Shown here piece by piece: positions 36,601-43,208 of a stretch of 64,000 nt of DNA. Within the stretch, counting starts at the first letter, position 1, and each line of letters starts with the position of its first letter. Made by a program: the position numbers and the translations under genes. Source of the stretch: Pseudolysobacter antarcticus (lineage in GTDB: Bacteria > Pseudomonadota > Gammaproteobacteria > Xanthomonadales > Rhodanobacteraceae); NCBI RefSeq assembly GCF_004168365.1, contig NZ_CP035704.1, forward strand, positions 3,100,001 to 3,164,000, written 5' to 3'. Below the pieces are notes generated by a model. It made no database searches. It was not told where the DNA came from and worked only from the letters and a program-made list of their open reading frames with translations.

Positions 36601-36704
36601 TTGACGCAATCGATCACCGCATTCGCGTTAGGCGTCGCAAATACCAGCCGACCCGCCGAGATCGTCAGTGCGACTAATACAGCGATCGGAAATCGTCTTT
36701 GCAT
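33606..36704 (-). CDS. Exported TPR-CHAT protein (caspase-like cysteine protease)
   Basis: A 1032-residue protein. An N-terminal signal peptide (MQRRFPIAVLVALTISAGRL, cleavage near residue 25) is followed by a beta-rich region to about 130, TPR-type helical repeats from about 190 to 600 (AQALFAGARTTAAIAAFAQA, GRAYLLLADLALEHGDVATA), and a CHAT domain from about 690 to the end. The catalytic pair is visible: His 894 (DWVHIAGHGTAGS) and Cys 941 (LVVLDACQLGRRTN), plus GAKHVVAALWPTSDSAAALW. CHAT domains are caspase/separase relatives and cut proteins when the TPR part senses a partner. Known examples are mostly cytosolic, so export makes this one unusual. It lies between an exported protein of unknown function and a papain-like protease, in an operon led by an ECF sigma factor. 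Confidence 0.88.
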   Translation of the reverse strand: MQRRFPIAVLVALTISAGRLVFATPNANAVIDCVNTAEVTLAIPRSDRISLDVHASDTTWLDLQESGAEIELTGAVAGASFNEVTVPPRLGYFFLEMHGNNTLQVRRILASAAPARLHAKLHCSPTASDRARIVWFGRAALISQQLMPVSRGIPTDDLLGDITKLSADAVAADELALTQHLRAQALFAGARTTAAIAAFAQAESAWLAIGDNARALAARVGRVEELQRSGQYQAAQDLSKINFSIGPDDQYFSERLRAARCLALRYLGALDQAVACYEASITGFTNNDERTEHASMLLDLAEVLRYQGSHDRAQGYAQQGLLLAEGPDAPILHGRAYLLLADLALEHGDVATALRQFDSAISEFSSVHASRWEANAMLRVASLYSQFGVLDDSYAFVEAALSRLSEQDAPARFAAAKIALARVDLRAGQNDDALRSVRAAEAIYARLKMPAELDLCHTLLARLQLENNDVAAAEKLVDAASEHTKLNTHEWQLIAIRTAIAAAHLPVAQRLLDQLRPAPLSWAHRIEFAELNATWSARSGDRDKALQILTTAATNIHAAAFDMRHPLMAELLVRQITPLRSLAIELLLEQRESASGDDIAAVDRDTAQAAWQWINLLSAPRAPADANDSSRNPSTRLDELIGHELLASSNHRDDASATAMGRELLAILSNGSPHIASKDPAISRPLQTLQQGLAAEAVFVSFLDAGPRGAMLWISRDQARLLAAPSSKQLRDATEKLLLLVSSPGNSLEQIHLAGDVIAAKLFATAPMTSAPTKLLVDADSDIGLLPWPILRWREGDEELVENSSINLVHVRANCCVDSSSPTSRVHVFVSAQQATATASPELPQLPMASSEPDFITTSLLNSQHKVVAKSMNSRDALLAALNQSGDWVHIAGHGTAGSAHIGFSGVWLEPETAGAAPGFLGELDVLGRGSRSDLVVLDACQLGRRTNDSVRPSMSFADATAHAGAKHVVAALWPTSDSAAALWVPTFYADMASSNAPDVGAALHKAQLRLRSSRSFHHPFYWASLMHIESI

Positions 36705-36730
36705 GTGCTGATGTCAGCAGCGGGTTCGGG

Positions 36731-37477
36731 CTATGGCTTGATCGGCGGGGGTTCGCCACCACCACCGCTATTGCCTTGATGGGATCCAACCCGCAGTGGT
36801 GCCGGGGCGAGATTGCACGACGGATCGTCCTGGAAAGTATTCGCAGGCGTTTGATCAAGACACAAGCCATCTTCGAAAATTTCCAGCCGATAGTATTTCA
36901 CCAGATCGCCAGCGCTTGACGTCTTCTTGTCCAAATATACGTAATAGACATACACGTGGGACTGCGTGGTTTCGCGGCCTTCGAGCCAGCCAGTGCCTTG
37001 CGCGGTCTTGCCCGGCGTCAGCAACAAATTGGAGGCCTGCAAGCGACCGTCCTGATGGCGCCAGATCGTCAGATGGAAATCATCCTTGCCGAACTGGCTG
37101 ATTTGTACTTTGTCATCCGCTGCGAGCAATGCAACGGAAGCGCACTTCGGATCGAACACGGGTTTTTCCAAAGTCACCGGACAAACCGTGGCAAAACGCG
37201 ATGCATTGTTCAGCACACGAGCGGTCACGCTATGGTCTTTTCTGAAATCGACACAACCAGCGCCGATTGCTTGCGGAATTTCGGCAACACTCGTGGCCGT
37301 TGTGTTATCGCATACCAACGCCAGTGGCGAGGCAATCGCTGCGGCCCGAGCGGGCGCCGGCGCTTTTGTAATTGCAGTGGGTTTCGCCGCAGGCCGGGTT
37401 GGATCCGCCGCAAAACTAGCAGCCTGATGGCTCAGACAGACAAGAAAACCGATCAGCAGAAACCCACGCATTTTCAT
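36731..37477 (-). CDS. Exported protein of unknown function in the sigma/CHAT operon
   Basis: A 248-residue protein with a clear signal peptide (MKMRGFLLIGFLVCLSHQAA SFA, cleaved near residue 23), an Ala/Pro-rich linker (about 25-55), a core with four spaced cysteines (ALVCDNTTA, AGCVDFRKDH, FATVCPVTL, FDPKCASVAL) and a Gly/Pro-rich end (GNSGGGGEPPPIKP). I recognise no family. It is 26 bases upstream of the CHAT gene and overlaps the anti-sigma gene by four bases (ATGA), so it is part of the same transcript. It may be the substrate, inhibitor or sensor partner of the exported CHAT protease, but this is only inferred from order and localisation. Confidence 0.75.
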   Translation of the reverse strand: MKMRGFLLIGFLVCLSHQAASFAADPTRPAAKPTAITKAPAPARAAAIASPLALVCDNTTATSVAEIPQAIGAGCVDFRKDHSVTARVLNNASRFATVCPVTLEKPVFDPKCASVALLAADDKVQISQFGKDDFHLTIWRHQDGRLQASNLLLTPGKTAQGTGWLEGRETTQSHVYVYYVYLDKKTSSAGDLVKYYRLEIFEDGLCLDQTPANTFQDDPSCNLAPAPLRVGSHQGNSGGGGEPPPIKP

Positions 37478-38187
37478 GATTCGCCCCTTTTGAATTCGGT
37501 TAACGACAATGTCCGCTGTTGCGTAATGCCTTTAAGCCGATAGCGCAAAAAAATACTTTGCGCGTGGGTCAATGCATGTTTGTTGATCAGCGCGCTGATG
37601 AATCCATCTGGCGATTCGGTGAATGTCTGTTCCGCCGAATTTTCGATATTGAGGATGATTTCTTTGGCTTCGGGTGGTACCGCGATTTCCACGAGCACGT
37701 AATTCGAGTTGCTGTCTGCGTGCTCGATGCGTGGCGGTGACGCCTCACCACGCAAGGTATCGTAGATGATGCGCGTCGGGTTCGCGATCAGTGCCTGACT
37801 ATGATCTGGCGACCAGACACGTTCGCCAATCCAGCCCATGCCAAGGCCCAGCAGCAGCGAGGCGGCAATCGAAACCCATGCCGGTCGTATTCCGTGCGCA
37901 CTCGTCGACATGGATGGTAGAGGCTGCTGGATATCAGTCACATACGCTCGGGCGTCACTTGCGGCGTGTTGATCCAGCACATCGCCCGGAGTGTTCAGCG
38001 CAGCGTCGCTCAGCGCATCGCGCAGATTCGTATCCGCCTCGATCAGCGTCAGCAGCTCAGGCTTGTCCAGGACATACGCCTCGAAAGCCGCCACTTCGTC
38101 GTCGGAAAGCTGGCGGTCCAGATAACGAACCAGCCACGCGTTTTCCATCCAGGCGACAATCCGCACAGATGTAGAAATCGGCATCAC
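37474..38187 (-). CDS. Anti-sigma-like membrane protein
   Basis: A 237-residue protein. The N-terminal cytosolic part (MENAWLVRYLDRQLSDDEVA, AFEAYVLDKPELLTLIEADT) resembles the sigma-binding domain of ZAS-type anti-sigma factors without the zinc ligands. One membrane helix lies around residues 108-125 (VSIAASLLLGLGMGWIGERV), followed by a periplasmic domain of about 110 residues (YDTLRGEASPPRIEH, LVEIAVPPEAKEIILNIENS). It starts 73 bases downstream of the ECF sigma gene and would hold that sigma factor inactive at the membrane until a signal arrives. The periplasmic domain is where such a signal, possibly proteolytic, would act. Confidence 0.75.
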   Translation of the reverse strand: MMPISTSVRIVAWMENAWLVRYLDRQLSDDEVAAFEAYVLDKPELLTLIEADTNLRDALSDAALNTPGDVLDQHAASDARAYVTDIQQPLPSMSTSAHGIRPAWVSIAASLLLGLGMGWIGERVWSPDHSQALIANPTRIIYDTLRGEASPPRIEHADSNSNYVLVEIAVPPEAKEIILNIENSAEQTFTESPDGFISALINKHALTHAQSIFLRYRLKGITQQRTLSLTEFKRGES

Positions 38188-38260
38188 TTCAAACTCCTTT
38201 TAGATGGTTTCGTTTGCCGTACACCCATGAAGGTGTCGCAAGTAAGCCAGTTGTCTCACT

Positions 38261-38848
38261 TCACACCTCGGCAAATCCGGAGTGATCGAGTAAATGTCGG
38301 AATCGTTCACGCGCACGAAAGATCACGCGATGGAAATGCGCATCAGCAATGCCAAGTTCGCGACACACGGCTTCCTTGGCCTCTTCGGCTAGATAAAATC
38401 GCACGAGAATCTCTCGGTCGCGCTCCACCGGCATTTCAGCGAGCAGTGTCTTGAGGATATTGGAGCGCTGGCTGGTACTGATGCGCTCGATCGGATTTTC
38501 GTCGCTCGGCATATTCTCGATCGCGCTCAATGGTTCGGCGGCGCGACGGCGGCGGTATTCGGCGGTGGCGGTATAAACCACAGTGGTCTGGATATACGCC
38601 GGCAATGCGGCCGAATCGCGGATGCCGCCGGAGCGCAAACGCTGCAGCACGCACATCAAGACGTCTTGCGTCAGATCTTCGACAATCGGATCCCCGGGGC
38701 GACAACGCCGGCGCAACAGTACACTTATGCCATGGGCATAACGCCGCACAAATTCGAGCTCGGCTTTGCGATCGCCGGCCGCGATGCGCGCCACAAAATC
38801 CGGCTCGACATCCGCTGCTACGACCGCTTGCGCGTCACTGATCGACAT
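38261..38848 (-). CDS. ECF-type RNA polymerase sigma factor
   Basis: A 195-residue sigma-70 family protein. Region 2 is seen as AELEFVRRYAHGISVLLRRR and VEDLTQDVLMCVLQRLRSGG (the D-L-x-Q-D-V core), region 4 as VERDREILVRFYLAEEAKEA, then ELGIADAHFHRVIFRARERF. It heads the operon with the anti-sigma, exported protein, CHAT and papain genes and probably directs RNA polymerase to that promoter. The gene is divergent from no neighbour; DoxX lies upstream on the same strand after 137 bases. Confidence 0.9.
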   Translation of the reverse strand: MSISDAQAVVAADVEPDFVARIAAGDRKAELEFVRRYAHGISVLLRRRCRPGDPIVEDLTQDVLMCVLQRLRSGGIRDSAALPAYIQTTVVYTATAEYRRRRAAEPLSAIENMPSDENPIERISTSQRSNILKTLLAEMPVERDREILVRFYLAEEAKEAVCRELGIADAHFHRVIFRARERFRHLLDHSGFAEV

Positions 38849-38933
38849 CCGTTCCCCTTACGTCCGCCTGTGCTTTGCAGGGTATACAAAGCTGCATGCA
38901 ATTGTAAGGCAATCATTGCGATCAAATTAACCC

Positions 38934-38954
38934 GACCGCCGGAGTATGGCGGTC
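38934..38954 (-). terminator. Possible terminator downstream of doxX
   Basis: GACCGCC (38934-38940) pairs with GGCGGTC (38948-38954) around a 7-base loop, 32 bases after the stop of the DoxX gene. On the minus strand it is followed by a mixed T-rich stretch (TTAATTT), so it is a weak candidate. Confidence 0.35.
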
Positions 38955-38985
38955 AGGGCTTGTTGGCGGACTTTTTCCGGCAGCT

Positions 38986-39444
38986 TCAAACCAGGCGGAT
39001 ACCCAGCCAACGATTGATCAGCGTATCCAGGCTGACTTTGCCCGGGCCGGCCATGAGCAGCCAGAAGAAAATCAGGATATAGACAAATTCATCGAGCTCG
39101 ATCAGATCATCGAAACCATGCACGTTCTTGATCACCACGAGCGCAATCGCCACGATCATGTTGACGATCATCGGAATCGCGGTCAGGCGCGTGAACAGCC
39201 CGAGCATGATCAGCGCACCACCGATGAACTCCACCCATGCCGATGCCGCAGCGCTGAACGCGGGAAACGGAATTTCCCAGCCGACAAAACGCGCGGTGAA
39301 GCCGTCAAGATTGTGCAACTTCGCCCAACCGGTTTCGAGCCAGAAATAGCCAAAGAACAGACGCACGACCAGCGGACCAAGCCAGTCCAGCGAATGTGCG
39401 AGACCAAGCAATTTCTCGGAACCAGAGGCGATCAAATCACGCAC
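38986..39444 (-). CDS. DoxX family membrane protein
   Basis: A 152-residue protein with four hydrophobic segments and the DoxX pattern (GPLVVRLFFGYFWLETGWAK, AWVEFIGGALIMLGLFTRL). DoxX proteins are quinone-linked membrane subunits; in bufferin loci a DoxX gene (bufD) often accompanies the precursor, MNIO enzyme and DUF2063 genes. Here it is divergent from that operon and 361 bases away from the precursor, so a functional link is plausible but its own promoter is needed. Confidence 0.85.
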   Translation of the reverse strand: MRDLIASGSEKLLGLAHSLDWLGPLVVRLFFGYFWLETGWAKLHNLDGFTARFVGWEIPFPAFSAAASAWVEFIGGALIMLGLFTRLTAIPMIVNMIVAIALVVIKNVHGFDDLIELDEFVYILIFFWLLMAGPGKVSLDTLINRWLGIRLV

Positions 39445-39805
39445 AAGACACCTTCCTTTAACAATGTGAGAGATACGCTAGACCCACTATCTAACGATTG
39501 GCTTACACAATTCGGTCGAATATGTTTTGAATTCGCCGCGCAGTCTGCACTATCCCGTTGATGATACGAAAGACTTGCTCGATTTATTCCGCACCGCACA
39601 ATAAATTTGAACACATTATGCAAGTTGGCGCTGAGTTCTTTCGGTTCGGCGCAAAATTGAAATGCGTTGCATGGAGGCGTGAAAGATTTTTCCACAACGA
39701 CCGTTCTCTATGTTCGCTTGACCGGCATCGGATTGTTTTCCGCCGCAACATCTGAATGATCCGATATCGTTATTTTGCTTTTCCTACCCACCTGAGGATA
39801 AACAC
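39445..39805. other. Divergent control region between doxX and the bufferin operon
   Basis: A 361-base AT-rich region without a gene. It must carry both promoters. I see no clear sigma-70 or ECF boxes or a large palindrome in it. GAGGATAAACAC precedes the ATG of the bufferin precursor. Confidence 0.5.
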
Positions 39806-40063
39806 ATGAACTCGAAAATTACCGGTATTGCTCTCGCCACCGTCGTCGCTGGTCTGTTCAGCGTTGCCAGCGTCAACAAGGCTTTCGCTGCTGACGATGC
39901 AAAAGTAAAATGCGAACATTCGACCTCGTGCAAAGGCCAGAGCGCATGCAAGAATTCCGCAAATTCCTGCAAGGGCCAGAACGCCTGCAAGGGCCAGGGC
40001 ATGACCGAGCAGAAAGACGCTGCAACTTGCACCGCTGCTGAAGCCGCTGCCAAGAAAAGCTAA
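39806..40063 (+). CDS. bufA2: BufA2-type bufferin precursor (periplasmic copper-binding peptide)
   Basis: An 85-residue precursor with a signal peptide (MNSKITGIALATVVAGLFSV, cleavage after AFA near residue 28) and a Cys-rich mature part with six Cys in CKGQSACK / NSCKGQNACKGQG repeats. This matches the bufferin class in which a DUF692 MNIO enzyme converts Cys to thiooxazoles that chelate copper. The next two genes are exactly that enzyme and its DUF2063 partner, which makes the identification secure. GAGGA lies eight bases before the start. A terminator follows 19 bases after the stop, so the precursor would be made in excess of the enzymes. Confidence 0.9.
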   Translation: MNSKITGIALATVVAGLFSVASVNKAFAADDAKVKCEHSTSCKGQSACKNSANSCKGQNACKGQGMTEQKDAATCTAAEAAAKKS

Positions 40064-40082
40064 GTCGCCATCGATCTGATGC

Positions 40083-40121
40083 ACGGCCCGATCGGTTACG
40101 CTGATCGGGCCGTTCCTTTTT
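40083..40121 (+). terminator. Partial terminator between bufA2 and bufB
   Basis: A perfect 11-bp stem ACGGCCCGATC (40083-40093) with GATCGGGCCGT (40103-40113), 9-base loop, followed by TCCTTTTT. It sits between the precursor stop (40063) and the MNIO gene (40133), where only part of the transcripts should read through, giving more precursor than enzyme. Confidence 0.85.
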
Positions 40122-40132
40122 GGAATACTGCG

Positions 40133-40987
40133 TTGACTACTTCACTCACTGCCTCGTATCGTTATCCGCCACTGGGCTTTGGCTTGGGGCTACGCGTCGA
40201 TCATTATCAGGATTTGCTGGAGGGCGAGCGCAAGGTCGACTGGCTCGAAATCCTGTCGGAAAACTATATGATTCCGGGCGGGCGTCCGCTGCATTTTCTC
40301 GAACGTTTTCGCGAACGTTATCCGCTGGTGATGCACGGTGTTTCGTTATCCATTGGTAGTGGCGATCCGCTCAATCGCGACTATCTCAAACGTCTTAAAC
40401 AACTCGCGGACATGGTTCAGCCCGCGTGGATTTCCGATCATCTGTGCTGGACCGGCGTCGATGGCAAAAATCTGCACGACCTCATGCCGTTGCCATACAC
40501 CGAAGAGGCTATCAGCCAGGTTGTCGAGCGCGTGCGCGAGGTGCAGGATTTTCTCGGTCGCCGCATTCTGCTCGAAAACGTATCGAGCTACGTGTCATTT
40601 GCCAGCGCGCAAATGCACGAGTGGGAATTTCTCAATGCCATCGCCGAACGCGCCGATTGCCTGATCCTGCTCGATATCAACAATATCTATGTCAGCAGCC
40701 ACAATCACGGTTTTGATCCGCTCGAATATCTCGCAGGCATAACGGCGGATCGTGTGCAGCAATTTCATCTGGCGGGCCATGACAACCAGGGCGCGCTGAT
40801 CATCGATACCCACGATGCGCCGGTGATCGATGGCGTATGGGATTTGTACCGGCATGCCGTGCGCCGATTCGGCCCGGTATCCACGATGATCGAGCGCGAC
40901 GACAAGATTCCGCCATTGACCGAGTTGCTCGCCGAATTGCAGCACGCGCGCGAAATCGCCGAACCCATTCTCAAAGCCGCCGCATGA
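40133..40987 (+). CDS. bufB: BufB, DUF692 MNIO-family copper-peptide maturation enzyme
   Basis: A 284-residue TIM-barrel, non-heme multinuclear iron enzyme that modifies Cys of the bufferin precursor. Conserved metal-site residues are seen in HGVSLSIGSGDPLN, WISDHLCWTG, LLENVSSYV, LLDINNIYVSSHNHG and FHLAGHDNQG; the sequence RVDHYQDLLEG near the start is typical of DUF692. The frame is open to an ATG at 40079, but that ATG lies inside the sequence of the terminator and has no ribosome site; the TTG at 40133 gives a normal N terminus (LTTSLTASYRYPPLGFGLGL), so I use it. The stop overlaps the next gene by four bases. Confidence 0.9.
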   Translation: MTTSLTASYRYPPLGFGLGLRVDHYQDLLEGERKVDWLEILSENYMIPGGRPLHFLERFRERYPLVMHGVSLSIGSGDPLNRDYLKRLKQLADMVQPAWISDHLCWTGVDGKNLHDLMPLPYTEEAISQVVERVREVQDFLGRRILLENVSSYVSFASAQMHEWEFLNAIAERADCLILLDINNIYVSSHNHGFDPLEYLAGITADRVQQFHLAGHDNQGALIIDTHDAPVIDGVWDLYRHAVRRFGPVSTMIERDDKIPPLTELLAELQHAREIAEPILKAAA

Positions 40988-41790
40988 ACAATACCCTGCT
41001 CGGCCTGCAACGTGATTTCAGTCGTTATGTACTCGACGGCGATATCGCGCCAATGGCTGTGCAGGTTATCGGTAGCGCGGCGGCGAACGCCGAAAAACGT
41101 CTCGATGTTTATTCGCAGGCGTATCGCCTGCGTTTGCTCGAAGTGCTCGGCAACGATCTGCCCGGTTTGCGTTTGCTGGCGGGTGATGAAAATTTTGAAC
41201 AGGTCTGCCTCGCCTATATCGAAGCCACGCCATCAGCGCATTACAACGTGCGTTGGTATGGCGATCAGTTCCCCGAATTCGTAAAAAACTCGGCATGGTC
41301 GCAACAGTCGGGACTTAGCGAAATGGCCGGCATCGAATGGTGCCTGACCTTGGCATTCGACACTGCGGACGATCCACTCGTCGATGCCGAACAAATGGCC
41401 TCGGTCGCCGGCGAGAATTGGCCGGGCATGCAATTTCGACTGCACGGTTCTTTGCAGCGTTTGACCTTGCAGTGGAACGTCAACGAAATTCGTCGCGCCG
41501 TCGACCGCGAAGAAAGACCGCCGGAGCTGGAAAAATTCGATGCGCCACAGCAATGGATCGGCTGGCGCAAGGATCGCAATGTCCGCCACCGCCTGCTCGA
41601 ACACGACGAAGCCGCGGTATTGAGCGCGGTCGAACACGGATCGAGCTTTGCCGAAGTCTGCGAGCTACTGTGCGAATGGCACGATGTCGATACTGTTGCG
41701 ATGCGCGCTGCAACCTTGGTGCAACGTTGGGTCGAAGATCAATGGATAAGCCGCTTGCAGATTTCCGGCGAAACCGATCCAGCCGTCTAA
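40984..41790 (+). CDS. bufC: BufC, DUF2063 partner protein of the bufferin operon
   Basis: A 268-residue protein. The N-terminal DUF2063 domain is seen as LQRDFSRYVLDGD, LDVYSQAYRLRLLEVLGND and FEQVCLAYIEATPSAHYNVR WYG-like residues (leader-peptide recognition in this class). It recruits the precursor to the MNIO enzyme. ATGA overlap with bufB shows coupled translation. The C-terminal part (about 170-265) is a helical wHTH-like domain. Regulation follows the operon. Confidence 0.88.
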   Translation: MNNTLLGLQRDFSRYVLDGDIAPMAVQVIGSAAANAEKRLDVYSQAYRLRLLEVLGNDLPGLRLLAGDENFEQVCLAYIEATPSAHYNVRWYGDQFPEFVKNSAWSQQSGLSEMAGIEWCLTLAFDTADDPLVDAEQMASVAGENWPGMQFRLHGSLQRLTLQWNVNEIRRAVDREERPPELEKFDAPQQWIGWRKDRNVRHRLLEHDEAAVLSAVEHGSSFAEVCELLCEWHDVDTVAMRAATLVQRWVEDQWISRLQISGETDPAV

Positions 41791-42105
41791 ACCGCTCAGA
41801 GACGAGCTTGTCTCTGGCAGGGCTGGTTCCCACCGAATTTTCAAGCGAAAACCTCGCGTCCCTTAGCGTCCACTCGATGCTATACCCGCCCGCGATCGCG
41901 GCCGCCAACCGCTATGCATGCATCGAATGAACAATCTCCTGTTCTATCATGCCGATCGATTCGTGCGTGGCATATTGTCTGCATGAAAGGACGATTTCTC
42001 ATGCCATGTTGATAGGTTACAGTCAGCAGGTACGATTGAATCAACCCGGATTTCCGCGTGTCGGCGCTGCTACCGCGACGCGCTCCGCCCATCAGCGAGG
42101 ACAGC
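41791..42105. other. Gene-free region before the transaldolase gene
   Basis: 315 bases with no coding ORF of its own. The transaldolase frame is open back to 42058, but nothing there resembles the family. No clear terminator after bufC is seen; the promoter of the sugar-phosphate operon must lie here. Confidence 0.45.
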
Positions 42106-43206
42106 ATGAAAGCGACGCAAGAACTGCACAATCTCGGCCAAAGCCTGTGGCTGGACAACATCACCCGCGGCCTGCTCACCGACGGCACGCTCGCACGCTA
42201 CATCAACGAACTCGTGGTCACCGGGCTCACCTCGAATCCGACAATCTTCGATCAGGCCATTCGTACCACGGCGTTTTACGATGACGATATCCGAAAAAAA
42301 ACCGCTGCCGGAAAATCCACTGAGGATATTTTCTTCGAGCTGGCGATCGACGATCTGACCAAGGCGGCGGAATTATTTCGCCCCGATTACGATGCGACCG
42401 GCGGCGTTGATGGTGTCGTCTCGCTGGAAGTCTCGCCGCTGCTTGCCGACGATGCCGACGGCACGATCCACGCCGCGGAAAAACTGCATGCGCAGGCGAA
42501 TTGTCCGAACCTGCTGATCAAGATTCCGGGCACGGCTGCGGGCGTGCCGGCGATCGAGGAAACCATCTTTGCCGGGGTGCCGGTCAACGTCACGCTGCTG
42601 TTCTCGTGCGAGCAGTACCTCGCCGCAGCGGAAGCCTATCTGCGTGGCATCGAGCGGCGCATCAATGCCGGGCTTGATCCGCATATCAACTCGGTCGCGT
42701 CGCTGTTTGTCAGCCGCTGGGATCACGCCATCGGTGACAAGGTCCCCGCCGAACTGCGCAATCGACTCGGTATTGCGGTGGCGCAACGCACCTACAAAGC
42801 CTATTGCGAACTTTACGACTCGCCGCGCTGGAGCAAGCTCGCTGCGGCCGGCGCGCGACCGCAGCGGCTGTTGTGGGCAAGCACTGGCACCAAGGATCCG
42901 AACGCGCCCGATACCTTGTATGTCCAGGCGCTCGCTGCTGCCGATACTATCAATACGATTCCGGAAAAAACCCTGCTCGCGTTTGCCGACCACGGCAAGG
43001 TTTCCAGCACATTGCCGGCCGATGGCGGCGATGCCGAAAAAGTACTGGCCGCATTTCGCGCTGCTGGCATCGACGATCAAGCACTCGCTGCGCAACTGCA
43101 GCTTGAAGGCGCCGAATCGTTCAATAAGTCGTGGCATGCGCTGATGCAATGCATTGTCGAGAAAGGCCAGAGCAAGAGCACTGGAACACAGGCGGAGCAA
43201 CTTTGA
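42106..43206 (+). CDS. tal: Transaldolase
   Basis: A 366-residue enzyme of the non-oxidative pentose phosphate pathway that moves dihydroxyacetone units between sugar phosphates. Motifs: [20 protein letters not shown] (N-terminal transaldolase signature), [17 protein letters not shown] with the Schiff-base Lys, and [19 protein letters not shown]. It belongs to the longer type found in actinobacteria and some proteobacteria. GAGG precedes the ATG at 42106; the frame upstream to 42058 has no family sequence. The Pgi gene begins two bases after its stop. Confidence 0.93.
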   Translation: MKATQELHNLGQSLWLDNITRGLLTDGTLARYINELVVTGLTSNPTIFDQAIRTTAFYDDDIRKKTAAGKSTEDIFFELAIDDLTKAAELFRPDYDATGGVDGVVSLEVSPLLADDADGTIHAAEKLHAQANCPNLLIKIPGTAAGVPAIEETIFAGVPVNVTLLFSCEQYLAAAEAYLRGIERRINAGLDPHINSVASLFVSRWDHAIGDKVPAELRNRLGIAVAQRTYKAYCELYDSPRWSKLAAAGARPQRLLWASTGTKDPNAPDTLYVQALAAADTINTIPEKTLLAFADHGKVSSTLPADGGDAEKVLAAFRAAGIDDQALAAQLQLEGAESFNKSWHALMQCIVEKGQSKSTGTQAEQL

Positions 43207-43208
43207 CA

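Noticed and set aside
40079-40132. ATG at 40079 as start of the MNIO gene
   Set aside because: It lies in the terminator region after bufA2, lacks a ribosome site, and adds residues not typical of DUF692; the TTG at 40133 fits.
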